Program-made: the position numbers and the translations under genes | DNA from: Symbiodinium microadriaticum | Taxonomy: Eukaryota; Sar; Dinophyceae; Suessiales; Symbiodiniaceae | Reading direction: 5' to 3' | Assembly: GCA_001939145.1 (NCBI GenBank) | Contig: LSRX01000341.1 | Location: 133,941 to 197,940 of the forward strand | Length of the DNA: 64,000 nt | In this document: one piece after another, positions 42,557-56,300 of the stretch | How the letters are laid out: the number at the start of each line of letters is the position of its first letter | Numbering within the stretch: the first letter of the stretch is position 1 | The notes under the pieces: generated by a model | Told to the model about the DNA's origin: nothing | Databases searched by the model: none | What the model saw: the letters and a program-made list of their open reading frames with translations, nothing else

Positions 42557-45122
42557 TAAGATCTGAGTGCAGCATGGCCTCTGTTTATGTGAGATCCGCA
42601 GTCCCTGCAACTTGCGGCCTGCAGACGATTAGTCTGCATGCCTCCACTGTAGTCGTGCGAAGTGTTTTTCCTTTTCCTTTTTCTACAGCACTGCCTGCGA
42701 GTCCATTGTGCCAGATAATGGCTGTGAAGTCTCGTCCTGTAAACGAGCCTGTGTGAATTCAACTTGCAGCAGATCGTGATATCTCTGTCAAGACTATGTG
42801 ACTAGGGGCGCAGGATCGTGAAGCTTTCTTTGAAGTGGACAGAAGGCAGCATAGGATCAAAATAAAAAGCCTGTACGAGAAGTTTTTGTTGTTTCAACCT
42901 GCCCCTCGCATGCTGTGCTGCAGTGCACCAGAATTATTTTGTTCAAGCCTGCTTCAGTGTGTCACGTTGATACCCAGTTCTATGAGAGCCCTCATCATGA
43001 CGAGCTCCCGACGTCGGACACGCATTTTGATCCTGCGAGAATGACAGTGTCCGGCACACGAAGCAAGCAGAGTTCAGCTGTGGAGAGGTTCGCAGCTTTA
43101 TGGATGTCAGAATCCCACCAAGCCAGGAGAGCCTTGCAACCTGCGATGCAGATTGGACACGAGGTTCCGCATGGTTTTAAGATGCCGAGCAAACACGCAT
43201 CACCTCGCAAAAGCGAATTGATGCAAATGATGCCGTGAGGTAAAAATGACGTCGGTGTGCAGTGCTTCCAGTTTACCGCACCAGTTCATGTGATCAAGCA
43301 TGGGGCAGCAGCTCAACATATCTTCTGTTGGTATGTTGCCCCAGCTGGCATAAACCAGGTCAACTTCACCGTGCGTCTCCTGTTTGTGGGTTCTGCGCCA
43401 ATGCCAAATCTACATGCCCGAGGTGACTGTGCATGGGTTGCCCGGCGTAGCTGCTTTGCGGGGGACAGTCATGGATAAAGGTCCCAGAATCTCCCACGAC
43501 TCGAGCCGAGTTAGCCGCTCTCCATGTCCAGTGTAACGATGTCAAGAAGAAACCGGCAAAGACCCGCTGGCTGTGGCAGTTGCATCTACACCTGGCCGAT
43601 CGTGTTCAGGTATGTGCTGCAACTAGGGATGTGTTGTTTGCTTTGTACCCTGTCCGATCTGCGAGGAGTGTTGGGTTGTCATTTGCATCGCATGCTGTCT
43701 CAGTTCGTGCCTTGTTGGTTTGTTGATCGCCTGATTGGATGTTGCCTTTTGCATTCTGTGTTTGTTTTCGCTTCTTGCTGCAAGCGCGATTGCTTCCCTG
43801 GTTGGTTTTTGGACTTAGCGGAGACAGAAGGGGTGGAACGCTCAGACCGCTCAGATCCACCTGGGACCTTAAATCTTGAAACTGACCCTGTGTATGCATG
43901 ACCCTGATTGAATGACCGACTGACTAACTGACAGGCAGACAGGCAGACAGATAGAAAGACAAGCAGAGGGACGTATACATGCAAGCTGCAAGCAGTATAT
44001 TCACGTAAACAGGTCGATAGATATAGAATAGATAGAGAAAGCGCAGTGCACTTCAGCTATATGGTATATAGATAGGATGCAGACATACATGTATACAGGG
44101 ATGTCTGCATGTGTTATGTGTTGTCGACACAAGTTGCACACATACAGTCCAACCATTGAATCCGTTCTAGCGAGACGGAGCGTTGTTTGAAATTCTTAAC
44201 TTCGTCAGCACAGTTTTCGCGCGCTAGATTCGGGCAGGCATGCATTAGACGATGTGCTGGACACATCGTGCCGCTGGCACCCACTGCTGCATACGTACTT
44301 GAGTTCTCGGAATCGACACCGGAGTTTGTGTGTGTGTGTGTGCACGTGTGTGGGATTCAGTCGTAGCTTAGCTTATTCGTTGTTCTACTCGTAGCGTATC
44401 CGCAGCATAGTGAGCCTGCGGGAACAGCGAGCTTGTAAAGCATGGCCTTGCGGAGGTGAAGATTGAAGTTGCCAATGGAGAAGAGGTTCTGCCCCAGTTT
44501 GGACGTGTCCCGTGAGCCGTGGCTATGGATTGCAGTTGTATGGAAGGGATACGCAAGTATTGTGTCATGTGCAGGACGCACTAACGCTGTGAAGGGTTGC
44601 TTCTGATCACCTACCAGGATTAGGGTGTTAGCTGCTAGCTCCTTCATCAGGGTATAAGTCACCCGCAGGTGCAGCAGCTTCTTTTTAAGGTGTGTCCTTG
44701 GTTGCGAACTCGCTCGGCCCGCAAGCCATCAAATCCAGCACACAGCGCACAAGTTCCTGAACGGAAGACTTTCTTCGGACGCTGGTTTGCATGACATGAC
44801 CTCCAGTACGCCAAGCCCTGCATCTAAATCTACACTGTGAGCCAAACCCTTTGTGAGCCAGTTAGTTTTTGAACATGTATGTGCAATGGCAGACTCTCAA
44901 CTTGTCGAGTTCCACTGATCCAGTGGCAACATACGACAGCTGCTAAAGGCCTTGCCGGCTGCGACAGCCGCCGTAGCCCCTAGAACATACCTCGGTCGAC
45001 ATGAAATAGAAGATTTGGCGGAGTCGACTGGCTGTTTTCTGCAGCATGCGGCTGATACCGAACTAGCGGAGAGCGGGCTGCAGCCTCAGCTGATGCTCAC
45101 AAAGCTCGCGGAGCAGGCTTGA
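42427..45122 (+). CDS. Exons of an unknown protein, acidic repeat and WLWQLHLHL segment
   Basis: Exon 42427-42556: acidic 45-bp repeat, 3' site CACAG, 5' site GTAAGA. ~42950-43235 reads DELPTSDTHFDPARMTVSG and later VERFAALWMSESHQARRALQ. ~43265-43400 is a hydrophobic, beta-rich frame. Exon 43469-43609 is 47 codons bounded by GGACAG and GTATGT and reads TRAELAALHVQCNDVKKKPA then TRWLWQLHLHLADRVQ. Terminal exon 44924-45122 reads NIRQLLKALPAATAAVAPRT and ends LTKLAEQA with TGA. Whether these are one gene, or the 3' part of the LVIVD gene, is not known. No family recognised; these are my best-bounded unknown exons. Confidence 0.5.
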
Positions 45123-46319
45123 GTTCAGTCAGTCCTACTTCAGCAATGGTTCCCAGCATTGCCTGGATTTTACTGTGGGGGGTGAGTCAATAGAAAAGTT
45201 CAAAGAAGTCCTTGGTTTGTAAATGCAAAGGAGGGAGGTGGATTGATATATCAACAATCACAGGTTTTTGTTTCAAAAGGTGTATAGCTGCTGGACTGGC
45301 TTGTGAGCAGCCGGACAAACTTTTTAGTGCAAGTAGCATTTTTATTACTGCTGCTGCTTGTGCTACTACTGCAGTGTGTGGGCATTTCGGAACCCCTTTT
45401 GTTCAAGTTCATTCTGGCATTTTTTGTTGTTTTGGTCATTTTGGGGGCGGCGAAATGAGCTGCATTGGGTAATCTTGCTTTTTGTTTTGGGGGGGGGTGG
45501 CAAAGTGACCGCTCACGCCGGCCACGCGGATTCTAGCTTCGCTAAGGGAAGGGTGGGGGGGCGTCATTCGGATACTTCTGGCCGCGAGCCCACACCATTT
45601 GCGCCACTTGCGAACCAAGATTATCCTCAACCTTTTGCGAGGGTCCAGAACCACAGGGTTTAGTTTATCAAGGCTTTTCCACCTTAGGCCTGAAACCTCA
45701 TTTTCTCACGTATTTGGCGAACTTTGTGCTTTATTTGCTTTCATTAGTAATGTTTTTTTCCAAATTTTTGTCTTGAGCATTTTTGTTTTTTGTGATTGGT
45801 TCAATTTCCGGTGCTAGCTTCCCGCTGTTCTACAACATCGCCGAGGCCAGGGTGATGAAGCGATTCATTGAATGAAATTCATTACCCAATGTAATTTAAC
45901 ATGAAATTCGTCATCCAATGTAACATGTATATATAATTAGTGCGGTGATGCTTTAAATCAAGTTCAGTATTTGTTTGCGTTTGGCAAAGCTTTGTTTTTG
46001 TACTATAACTGTTTGTCTTCTTATGGTCTTAACTGTTGTTAGTTGNAAGGGCGTAGCGTTGTAGAGGTTTGGGTTTAGGAGTGCCTGAGGATGCGCGGGG
46101 TTTAGTGCATTTGGGTTTCGGGTTCAGGAATTATGGTGTTTTGGGCCAACAAGCGAAACGGAAGTCGCACATTTGCTTGCCAATGCAGTGCCTTGCAGTT
46201 GCCCAAACTTGAGTCCTTGCACACTAGACCAAAAGTTTGCGCCGAACTTGCTGCGACACGGCCTTGCATTGCAGAACTTGCCCTTTCTCCAGACAGAGGC
46301 GCATGTAAGCTGATGAATT
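45123..46319. other. No gene supported
   Basis: T- and G-rich sequence after the terminal exon, including a G run near 45,488-45,498 and a single N at 46,046. Direct AATGAAATTCATTACCCAAT-like duplications occur near 45,869-45,925. No coding exon recognised. Confidence 0.5.
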
Positions 46320-46332
46320 CTTATACTGTAGC

Positions 46333-46367
<35 letters not shown>

Positions 46368-46373
46368 CAGCAG

Positions 46374-46422
<49 letters not shown>

Positions 46423-46436
46423 CGTAGCAGCAGTGG
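46320..46436. repeat. Microsatellite (AGT)n
   Basis: About 115 bp of AGT/GTC/GCA trinucleotide repeats, longest pure run 46,377-46,421. Poly-Val, poly-Leu, poly-Tyr and poly-Thr ORFs here are artefacts. Confidence 0.95.
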
Positions 46437-47159
46437 GCGAGCCAACACGAACGTGTGCGGGCCCGATCTGCGCTCTGTTGGCCAGCCTTCCAGCCCTGCA
46501 AGCCCTACCCCGGGTCCAACTGGAAGAGAACCCGACAACCCGGCTCACGAGCCGAATGCAGGACGAGACGTTCACGGGGTGTCAATCCAGGGCCACGAGA
46601 GGGTAAACCGGGTTGACAGGGATTGCGTGCCAACTCAGCTTTCTGAGGTGGGAAGGACGGCGCATGCGCCACCCTTCTCTTCTCATTCTGATCCTCGCTG
46701 CAGTGCTGGTGTGGCACTCGTCCGAACGGTCCTTGCACCGTCACAATTACATTTTGCTTATTGAGCTGTGAGTCATAGTGGCTGTTTGTTTTCTGTTCTG
46801 ACAGTTCAGCCGCGGCCCTGATTGACTTTGCAAAGAGCCCCCGTGAAGAAGCCGCAGTGTAGCGAGCAAGAATGAGGCATTGCCACTGGTGGCCCGTGGT
46901 GAGTCTACCCCGGTGACACAGCTGGTGCCTCAAGTTGTCTCCAGACAACTCATCTGTGCATGGTTTTTTGGAAGGATGCTAAGTAAACTAGTAAGAAGAA
47001 AAAGTTTTGGAGTCAGACGCCTGCAGGATGATGACGTGTGCCTGCCGAGGCCATGGTCTTTGCTGGGTCAAGTGCCTGTTGTTCTTCGCTTCACTCCACA
47101 GATTGCAGCTCCGCAGGGCACTCGGGCGCTGGTATGTGCGAAAAGCATCCGCATCGTTT
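46437..47159. other. No firm gene
   Basis: A + frame at 46,453-46,764 is open and Pro/Ser-rich at its start, but the minus strand is equally open (46,505-46,948). No splice structure or domain seen. Confidence 0.4.
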
Positions 47160-48527
47160 GTTCCTTCAGGGTGACGGCGCTCCGAGCTCGCTTGGTGCTA
47201 CAGGCCCGAGTGTTGCGCTTGTGTAAGAGCTCACTTGCTGAACTTGTCGTTGCTGGGAAGGGCGTCAACGTGAGCAACCTGGAGCTGCTCTCGATCACAG
47301 GCCTTCCCCAGGTCTTGGAAGTCACGGCCTCAAATGCCCAGGTATCTCACTGTCAGTGCAAGCTGGGCCCTCTTTCAGGTGGCAGCCTCACTTGGGACGC
47401 TCACAGCGCTCGGAGCTCAGGCCACACAAGAGCGTGTGAGACCGAGGCCAGAGAAGATCCCGCCAGTTTGCAGGGCATGTTGCTGCAGAAGGCCTGATCA
47501 GCCTCAGGTGGGAGCTCCTCTTGGGTGCACCTTTGGCCAAAGACGTCGAGGTCACCTTGCTGCTCCGCGGGGTACCCGGGCAGTCGCTATCGCTTGTCCA
47601 ATGCCACGTGACAGTAGCGTAGCTTTGCAGGTCACGTGCTGATCAGTGTGCCTTCCAGGTTTGCAGCTTCATCCCGATGCTCTGACCTAAGCTGGACTTC
47701 CGTCGGCGCCGGACCATCCGGACCCGACCAGCAGAAATTGATGTTCGACGCATCGAGAACAGTGAGACCGACACCTTGCGATTGGACTGGCGGTCAAACG
47801 CAGCAGCGGTTTGATGTTCTTTGTTCTTCGCTAGTCGGCTACACGACTCCGGATTTCGATGATCGGAATCCGAATGAGTTTCTGGTCCATGGCAGCCTCC
47901 AAACCAAACAGTGAATTTTCAGCGCGCTGCAAAGTCTACAAATCCCTTGCCTCAAGAAGCTCCACTTGCCTGCGCTGTGCTTCCAAGTTCGATGGGGCGG
48001 TGCTGTCCATGCCACAAGCACAGCTTGCAGTCGAATATGCCCTCGCCACGAGGCCCGCGACATCTTGCCACTTCTGATTGTGTAGACAGTGTAGACTCTA
48101 TAGACGAAGATGATACTGCGACCCTGGCAGCACAGACGACGAGGACAAGGACGACGCAAGCAGGGACACAGGCAAACGAGGAAAGGACAAAGAAGACGAC
48201 AACACCACGAGAAATGCAATCTCCGAGGTGTGGTTGTTCGATCTCTTCGAGCAGTTACCTCTATCCTAGTTCAGATGTTGTCGCACAGCCATTAAAACAG
48301 AGACCCCCCGAAGAGCGAAACGCGCTTGAGCTGCACACGAGCTTAGCCTCAGACTTAGACAATTTTCGGGTGTCGAGTTTGAGCGTCGCATAGTAGCCTT
48401 AGGAGGCACACATGCGGTGCTAAGTATAAAGTACTGCGTACAGTATCAACACGATCACAGGTAGTGGTGGTGGCAGTGAGAGTGGCGTATTCATAGCACT
48501 GGCAGTAGGAGTAGGCGCGTAGTCGTC

Positions 48528-48562
<35 letters not shown>

Positions 48563-51500
48563 CGTCACAGTATACAACAGTATACTGGCAGTAGCAGTAG
48601 CACCACCAGTAGCAGCATGTGTTAGGCAGGTAGCAGGCAGGAGAGGTAGGTCGGTCGGTAGGTGGGTATGATTAAACCTTCTTGAGAGTCAGACTTGTGG
48701 GCCCTCGACGAGCTGATACAAGCACAATGCTGAATGAGGGGGCATAAGGACAAGTCTGGACATGCAAAGGCTCCTAGCGATAGAAATCATACAATCTCAA
48801 AGCACAATAAGAAAGGCGATCAAGACCAACCAAAGCGCACATTGTGAAGATTGCCAAACAAAGACAGAAGAACAAACACAACGCCAACGAAATGTCTTTA
48901 GAGAGGTCAGATAAACAAAAGAACGTTTAACATACAACAAACACACAGAACAGTTTGGGAGGGAGGGAAGGATTCAGTGGCAGACGATGTTCAGTGGGTA
49001 GATATCGTCGGAATGGACATGAAGAGTGCAACCGGCGACAACCTGCGCCTTGCAGGCCCGAGGCTTTCTACACGCAGGAAACGAGACTCGTCTGCAACTC
49101 TGGCGGATGGCAACAGTCTCTTGCAGGGCCCGGTGCCGCGGTGATTGTCACATCAACTTCCGGACAGAATCCCCAAACAGCAAGAGCAGCGGGTGTCCGG
49201 ACCCGAAATGAAGCGAATCAGAGCTCCACGCTTCCTGTACGACTGCTTTACTATTACGATTCTTCATTGTGGATTCCTCAACATCGCATGCATGTTGAGC
49301 TTAAAGAGTTTAAGTTGCGTGCATATGGAAGAACTCTTCAATCCTTGCTGTAGAACTCGGAGACGACGACGGTCTGACCCATCCTGATTGTCAAGTGGTC
49401 AGGATTGCTGTCCCCTTCAACGCGTCGACCTGCCACGCTCTAGGCGCAGGTTCTGAGCTTGGCTGCAGTACACGTAGTTGGACACTCGGATCCGCTTGGC
49501 TCAGCGAGGTCGTGCTTTGCAGGTGGGAGCCTCGGTGCATCTGAGGGTGTGTCGGCTGCATCCTTGATCACAGATCACAGCTAAAGTGTCCAGGCCTCAC
49601 TCCTTTCTGCCACAACGGACCAGATGCAGTTCAGGCTGCGGGTTCAGGGGCACTTCATGCGTGTCAAACAAGCATTCCCCTCCGTGGCGCTGTTATGAAG
49701 CCATTGCTGGCTGCCTTGCTTGCATCCTTGCTGCTGACAGGCTGGACATGCCGCAGGCTCAGGGTGGCGTCGTGTGGGCTCCAGCACACATGCCGAGCAG
49801 CAGACTTGCTGCCGAGTCTGGTAGACAGGTCCGCTGCCGCAGGGGATGTCCTGCTCATGCTGCCACTCCACGCTGTTGCCCAAGATGCAGCGTGCCGATA
49901 GAGCACTACAGCATCACTTCCGAGAGAGTACGGATTGCTGGCTAGATGGACTGGAAACTTCAAGGTGCAGTATGCAACAATAGATAAAGCGTACTGGATG
50001 TAGGGAGCGCATGATTGTGCTACATATATCTCGGCAGGGGAGCACATTCAGGAACATGGGGTGGCCTGCCTCATGCAGAGGATACACTCCATACTGCCAT
50101 CCTGCTGTGTGAACGCTTTAGAGTCAGCCTCTGCTCATCGCAGACAAGGCGATCCACTACGACTTCCAACTCCCCGATGGAAGCCAGTGCCCAGAACTCG
50201 CTGTGGACTGTGCCCGAATGACACTTAGCCGGGCGTTTTTTTGTGTTAGCATGATGCTGCAGCTTCGTCCGCGACAGAGAGGACTTCGCAGTTCCTGGTG
50301 GCGGAAATGCATCCTGGGACGTTACTTGCCGCTTCCGGCGGTTGGGCCTCCATGGCTGGAGACTCTTTCCACTGATTTCGATAGTCGGGCTCACCAACCG
50401 TTACCCTGCTGACAGCTTTTCCCAGGCCATGGGAGCAATGCTTTGGAATTCACTATGGCCTGGGCCTTTGGGTCTTGCGCCTGCAGGGTCGCAGTCTGGA
50501 CTGCGTGGCATCGGGGATTCCGCCAGCTGCCAGCTGCCAGGGGTCATCTTTCGCGAGCCTGGCTGTGACTCTGTCGCTGTGGGCGGCTTGGGACATGCCT
50601 CCTGAAATTTCTGGTGAGAGAGGGGCATCTGTCGATTTGCTTGCTTGGCTATGTCATGCTATGTCCCATTACAATATTGGTCTTGCGGAGCATGGCTAGG
50701 CTTGCAGAGCTCTTGACGAAGGATTCTGACATGTAGGGTGGGGTTCGGATTTGCTTTCACTCTAGGTCGCTGCCCCCACCTGTAGCTGCCACTGGTGGGG
50801 CATGGCTGGCCATGCTCACAGATGGGCCAGCAACTTACAACGCACTGGGAAATGTGATGGGAAAGTCGAACAGAAGGACTCTAGGTCATGTGCAATACAC
50901 AATGCCACCTGCTTGCTTGTCGTTGCTAGGCTGGCCGAATGCGGCGTCGTGCTCGTGGATGCCCCGCCCTGTTCTAAGAAGCGAACAGATCCAAGGTGTG
51001 GTGCGCGGGTGTCGAGATGTGGAGTCGTCCTGTGCAAGAGGCCCAGCCTGATGGCCCCACAGGGCTACTTGGTCGCTACTAGCAGCAGCATTTTCATGGC
51101 TGCTGCGGCGCTGGCGAGGGCCTCGCCGCTTCTTGTGATAGCTGCAACTCCAGAGTGTCTGCTGAGTGTACTGGGGTTACTAGAGGAGTGACAATGAGAG
51201 AACGTTTGCAATGCACTGAGAATGGTGTGGGTCAGCGGCCCAGGACGTCACCTTGATGCTGATGGGCGACTTGCCCCCTGGCCGGGGCCTTCGTGCATCG
51301 ACCCAGCAAAGCCCGTGGGTGCACAGCTGGTGGTTCAGGCGGTGAGGTTGTGCTGAAGCTTGTGGACTCAGCGCCCGCCACGCTTCTGGCATGTGACGAG
51401 CGCACAGAGGCGCCAGAAGCTACTCACGAGTGAATCATGTTCCGCAGCCCTTTGATGACCAGACAGGCCTTTATACCTACTCGTCTCCTCTCCTCGCTGA

Positions 51501-54500
51501 GCGTATCCGCCTCGACCTTGGACAGCCACTGCAACAAGGGCAACAGTATCAAGAGGGACGATGACTATGAATGCATACATGAGTACCGGAAACAGATCCA
51601 CGCATCAGGTTTCTCTGACACAAGATGTCCCGAGATTCCTTGAGCTGAGAGGCTTCGTCTGACTTGTGTCGCGTGCGCATGATTACCCGTTGGGTCAGAT
51701 CCTGAGCGCGTCGCATCGTTGCTTCATCTCTCTGCATTCTGGCAGTTTGTCCATTCATTGCAGGAATTACTGCTTTGTCTGTGCTTTACTTAACATTTAA
51801 GACCCACAGTAGTTATCGTGTTGTCGGAGGCTGGGTCCGGCTCAGAGCTCAAGATACGCCTGTCAGTGATGCATGGTGAGGCAAGCATAATGTGAGCACG
51901 GGCAGAATGGGTGCATGTTTTGGATTCTCGATTTCCAGACTCTTCCTTGCCTGTGTTGATTCGCTTCGCAGAACGCGACGGCTGTTGCTGTGGAATCACG
52001 GACTGAGCTCTCTGGGGAGGCGAGGCAGCTGAATCAGGGGAAATCGGCATTTGGATTCGAAGTTGTCTGAGCATCAAATCACCTCAGATCGCAGGGGAGA
52101 GAGAACGCGTACAGAATGCTGCGGCAGCACATCTTTGTGAGTGGTGGCCGCCAGCCAGCTTACAACTTTGTTAAGTTGTCCTGCTGCATGAAGCCACGAA
52201 GCTGTTGCATGGTGAAGGTGTCGAACTACACAACTCTTCAGGGCCAGCTGGAGCCTCAGTAGGTTAGACTGGTTAGACGTCAAGCTTCAGTGAGGCGCAA
52301 GTTGCCATGCTGAGTTGTCTTGAGGAACTGGCACCACAGTGCAGGTGTAATTTATATACACTTAAACGCAAGACAGATACTTTCGGTTTCCGATGTGCTT
52401 TGATTGTGTTTTGATATGCGCGTGTGGGGCCTTGTTCGAGAAGTGCGAGGACTCAATGTCTAAAATGCTTGCGATGCAGGCTGTGTCGTGTATATAATTA
52501 CTCACTGTCCTTGCTGGGATTCGATGACCGCAGAAGTCCGACGCAAGCGCATGGACGAACTCGAAGTCTCTACATTGCAGTGTGACGTTGCACGCTGGTT
52601 GCACAGCGGCTTTGAGCTTGCCAAGGTACTACTTGACTGTAGCGCAGGAACTTCAGCAGGCAAGGCTTTATCCCACAGGATTGGCAGAGCTGCGCCAGGT
52701 GCTCAGTGCCAACGACTGCACAGCAGCACACAAGCACGCATATCTCTTTATAATATGTACATATATAGATAGATAGATATAGATAGATATACATTTATTT
52801 CACGTATTTAGTCATATATATATATACACACACACACCTACATAATCTCGGGATGCAGTCATGAGTACTGTCGTGGTTCGAGCTGGGCAGTATTGCAGCA
52901 GTCCCGTCCCTTGGGAAAACATATACAAAAAGCTGGGTGACGTTGTCATCCTCGCAACAAGAGGTAAAGGCTTCATGCTTCTTGCGAGCGATAGCTGCAA
53001 GCTCGCAGCTTCCTCTCAAGAAAGGTCCAAGCACGTTCCTCATTACGTTCCAGACGGCCGTGGAGTCACTGTTTTACGCGCGCGGTGCTGAAAAGGAAGA
53101 GGGTGACGAGGTGTCTGTAGACCTACATCCGTGTGTTGCCGCTCGACAAGGCTGGGCCAGCCTGGCAGCGCAGTGCTCACTGCACGGCCTCCACCTGTCT
53201 GCGCTCAAGGACAGCTTCCAGCCATAAGTACGTGCAGAACTAGTCTGTCAGACGATGTGGCTTCACGGCACATCTGGCGAGAGGCTGTGCGGCATGGGAG
53301 CAAAGGATGCCCGAGCCCAGCTCAGTCTCAGAAGGGCGACCAACTTGCAGCTGTACTAGCAGACTAGCATGTCAGCCCTGTTGATTGCCGGCCTTTCCAG
53401 AAGGGTTTGAGTCGTGTCAGCGTGGATATTGGTATGCTCTGACAGCGCGTGGACGCCGAGTGAGTATTCTGATGATTCAGGGCAGCGCTGCCGGGTTGGG
53501 TCGTGCTTGCAGCCAGCCGGCAATCTTGCCAAGAGCAGGGGCCACAGGGAGCCGTCGCCAGATCTAAGTCTTGCATTGACCATTGACACCCGCAAGGATT
53601 CCATCAGCGTCGTATATGCAAGCCAAACTGAATCTGCAGCCGCCAATTCAAGAGTTCGCACTTCCAATGCAACCCCGACACATGACGTAGCCTGCCACTG
53701 TGGACCCAGGCAGCACCTTGGTGCTACTGCGAGAACGGGCAGGGAGCCGACTGGGACTTCTGTTTACCGGAGGCACCGCTTGGAGCGTCCAGGAACTTGC
53801 ATGGCGAGATTTCGTTGAGAGGGGTATCAAATACGTGTGAGAGAGACCGGTCAGGTTGTTAGACTGCGGTTGCAACTTTTGGATGCCGCGCTCTTACCCG
53901 ATTTTGCTTGATCTGCTGTGAGCCCTGGCGTGTTTGTTACAGATTTCATCAACAATTGCCTGCGAAAGACACTGCATCGAGGCATCTCGCTTTTGGTTAC
54001 GCCGTGCCAGTGATGGCGCAAAGTTGCAGGTGGTTTGGTCCTTGGTGATGAGGGTGTGGTGGTCACAGTCTGCTGAGTTTGATTCTTCTCAGATCGCCTG
54101 GGCTGAGGTCCCGGAGATGCTCGCTGTTGACTGTCCTGGCCCAAGTTGTGAAATGACTTGCGGCGCATTGCCGTGCTTCCATATACCGCACATGCGAGGC
54201 AAGAGGCACTCGTGTTAGCTACACCCGATAGATTCCGATAGATACGTCAGATGCGACAGATTGTGCTGCAACAAGCAACCCGAAACCAACAAGACAAGTT
54301 GGGCGACAAACAGCTGAGGCGCAGAATACCTGCTCAACTTTGCAGCTTTAGGACCTCGGCAGCTTGGAGCATTGGAGCATGTTATCACACCAGCCATGCA
54401 CGCTGCCCGGGCTAAGCAGTAAAGCAAAATCCGTAGACTGCACGGATAGCGCCCAACTCGTGAAGTGCTGGGCTGAAGACGACAGGTTTCAAAGTGATGA

Positions 54501-56300
54501 ACATGCAGTGGGTTGGCATAAAATCACTTTGTTCACCTCGTTGCCAGGAGGGTCCGTGCCTGCTCCTCGCCGCTGCTGGGGAGATGCAATGCGAACTACC
54601 GGTGACGAGGTCAGTTCGGTATTGCTCCAGATGTGAGACCTTTTGAAGCTTCTGGGAGTGGTATTTGCAGGTGCAAAAGTGGGTTTGCGCAGGGCAAGGA
54701 ATGAAGTGGGTATCGTTCCAGGATGTGCATTGTGGACTTACCAGTTTCATTTTCGCGGTCATGTCCTGCTGCTGTCGCTACTAATTACAGGTGTTTGTGG
54801 ATTTTTTTCCTGGCCGTGGATTGGTGGCGGGCACTTCCTACAGCTCGGGCCACAGAGGATTTAGCCTGTGCATTCACAGATAAATGCCCGGTACCACACA
54901 ACCGCGTGAGTCCATTCACACTTCATGCACCCAAAGTCAAGGTCTGGAAGTGACTGGCGAGTTCAGGATCGGCGTGTGTTCGTGTCAGTATACACGGGTG
55001 AACGGCCTGCAGAAGCTGGATATTTTGAGATCTGGGCACTGATGGACTGAGCTGCACTTCTCAGTGACACCACATTGGCACGTGCTGTTTGAGCTGATTG
55101 AGATTGCAGTCGGTCTTCTTCAATGCGCCACCATGCCCGCCCTTCTGCTCGTGTGGATGAGTGACGGCTAGGAGTTCCGTGAGCATCAGCAACGAGGCCT
55201 GGAGTTTTCTCAGAAATTTGCACTTCTCGTCGCGGACTGACAACTTGATTTCCAGCTGTTACTGTACGCCGTGCACACCACGAACCTAGAGCTTCCTGAT
55301 CAGGCTTCCGAGTTCGGGAATGTTAGCCTTGCAACACACAACCCGGCCTGCCTCGGCTACGGGGCTCGTGCGAGTCAGCCTGTCTTTTCGGCCTTTCCCA
55401 GTTCATGTCTCATCGGGCCGCTTGCAAGCACAAAGCAGCAGCGATTCAGCGCCTCATTCTGGCATGCTGCCTTTACGCATCATGGGGACTCTGGCTCAAT
55501 ACAAGAAGAGGGCACCTAGTCACGAAGCAGTGTAGCCGGCGAGATGAGTCCGGAGCCGGATGTCAAGTAACGACGACGAGGGATTCAATCTGTTCTCCAC
55601 ATACTTCAGCCATTCTCGCTAAAGCGACGATGCATCATCATGCATGGCGCACCTGGGATTAGCGCGCTGGAGATGCTGGAGCAGGCTTGGTGGTGTGATG
55701 TGGCAAGCTGCGCAGGTCCTGGAACTCTCCGTTTGGAGCACATCTGCGGCCCCTGGCCTAGACATGCACGAGGTTGATGACAGCTCCGCAAGCAAACTGC
55801 CAGAATAGAACTCGGCTGCAGCGAGGGCTGGGCTCGTAGTCGAGGGCATCATGCGCATGCTCTTTGCTGTGTATTGTGCATCTTGAAGGATGGGCCGTTC
55901 ATCGGCAGAGAGTTTGCCAAGCTGCGACCTTCGGTTTCTGTCTGAGCTATGGAGACTGTCACGACATATAGAGAATCATCGTTCTGTCGTAGGTATTGCT
56001 GAACTTGAACTGAACACATGAGGCTTCATCGATTCCAAAATCTGGCACGTCTATCTTTGCCCAGCAGCCAACTGTTAACAGCGCCAGGGCCTTTGACTTT
56101 GCAGCAGCATCCAGTTTTGGAAGCATCTCGGCACTGGACAGCCCCGCTACCGAAACAGGGAGGTTGTACGCTGAGACACGAACTTCCAGTCGTCGCTTGC
56201 ACAATAGCTCCTCGACCCAAGGTCGCCGCGCAGTTGCTGGATGTAAACACCACAGGACGCAGACTTGGACATGTTTCGGCACTTCTGTGTATCAGCTGAG
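47160..56300 (+). CDS. Region of scattered exons, possible large beta-rich extracellular protein
   Basis: Several short + segments look coding but are not joined: ~47175-47342 (NVSNLELLSITGLPQVLEVT), ~47515-47615 (LAKDVEVTLLLRGVPGQSLS), ~47680-47914 (VGYTTPDFDDRNPNEFLVHG), ~48985-49050 (DVQWVDIVGMDMKSATGDNL), ~49215-49353, ~50125-50220 (ADKAIHYDFQLPDGSQCPEL), ~50765-50870, ~51450-51545 (FDDQTGLYTYSSPLLAERIR), ~51972-52065, ~52960-53225 (PLKKGPSTFLITFQTAVESL), ~53695-53836 (SRLGLLFTGGTAWSVQELAW), ~55258-55380. Beta-strand-like alternation is common. The segment at 53,695-53,836, with F..rDFVERGIKYV, resembles a CSPG/FREM-type repeat, weakly. It may be one large gene or several. Confidence 0.35.
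48515..48570. repeat. Microsatellite (GTA)n
   Basis: About 50 bp of GTA/GTC trinucleotide repeats, followed by AGCAGTAGCAG variants to 48,620. Same motif family as the array at 46,320-46,436. Confidence 0.9.
48620..48980. other. No gene seen; A-rich interval
   Basis: A-rich, CAA-containing sequence with GGTAGG repeats near 48,640-48,670. Likely intron. Confidence 0.5.
52755..52845. repeat. Microsatellite (GATA)n/(AT)n/(AC)n
   Basis: TAGATAGATA repeats followed by T-rich sequence, then AT and AC runs. Probably intronic. Confidence 0.9.

Noticed and set aside
46320-46436. Poly-Val/poly-Leu 'membrane' ORFs
   Set aside because: Translation of the AGT microsatellite in different frames.
55959-56282. 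Minus-strand ORF with protein-like composition (107 codons)
   Set aside because: The + strand of the same DNA is equally coding-like in two frames and all other genes are +; no domain decides it.
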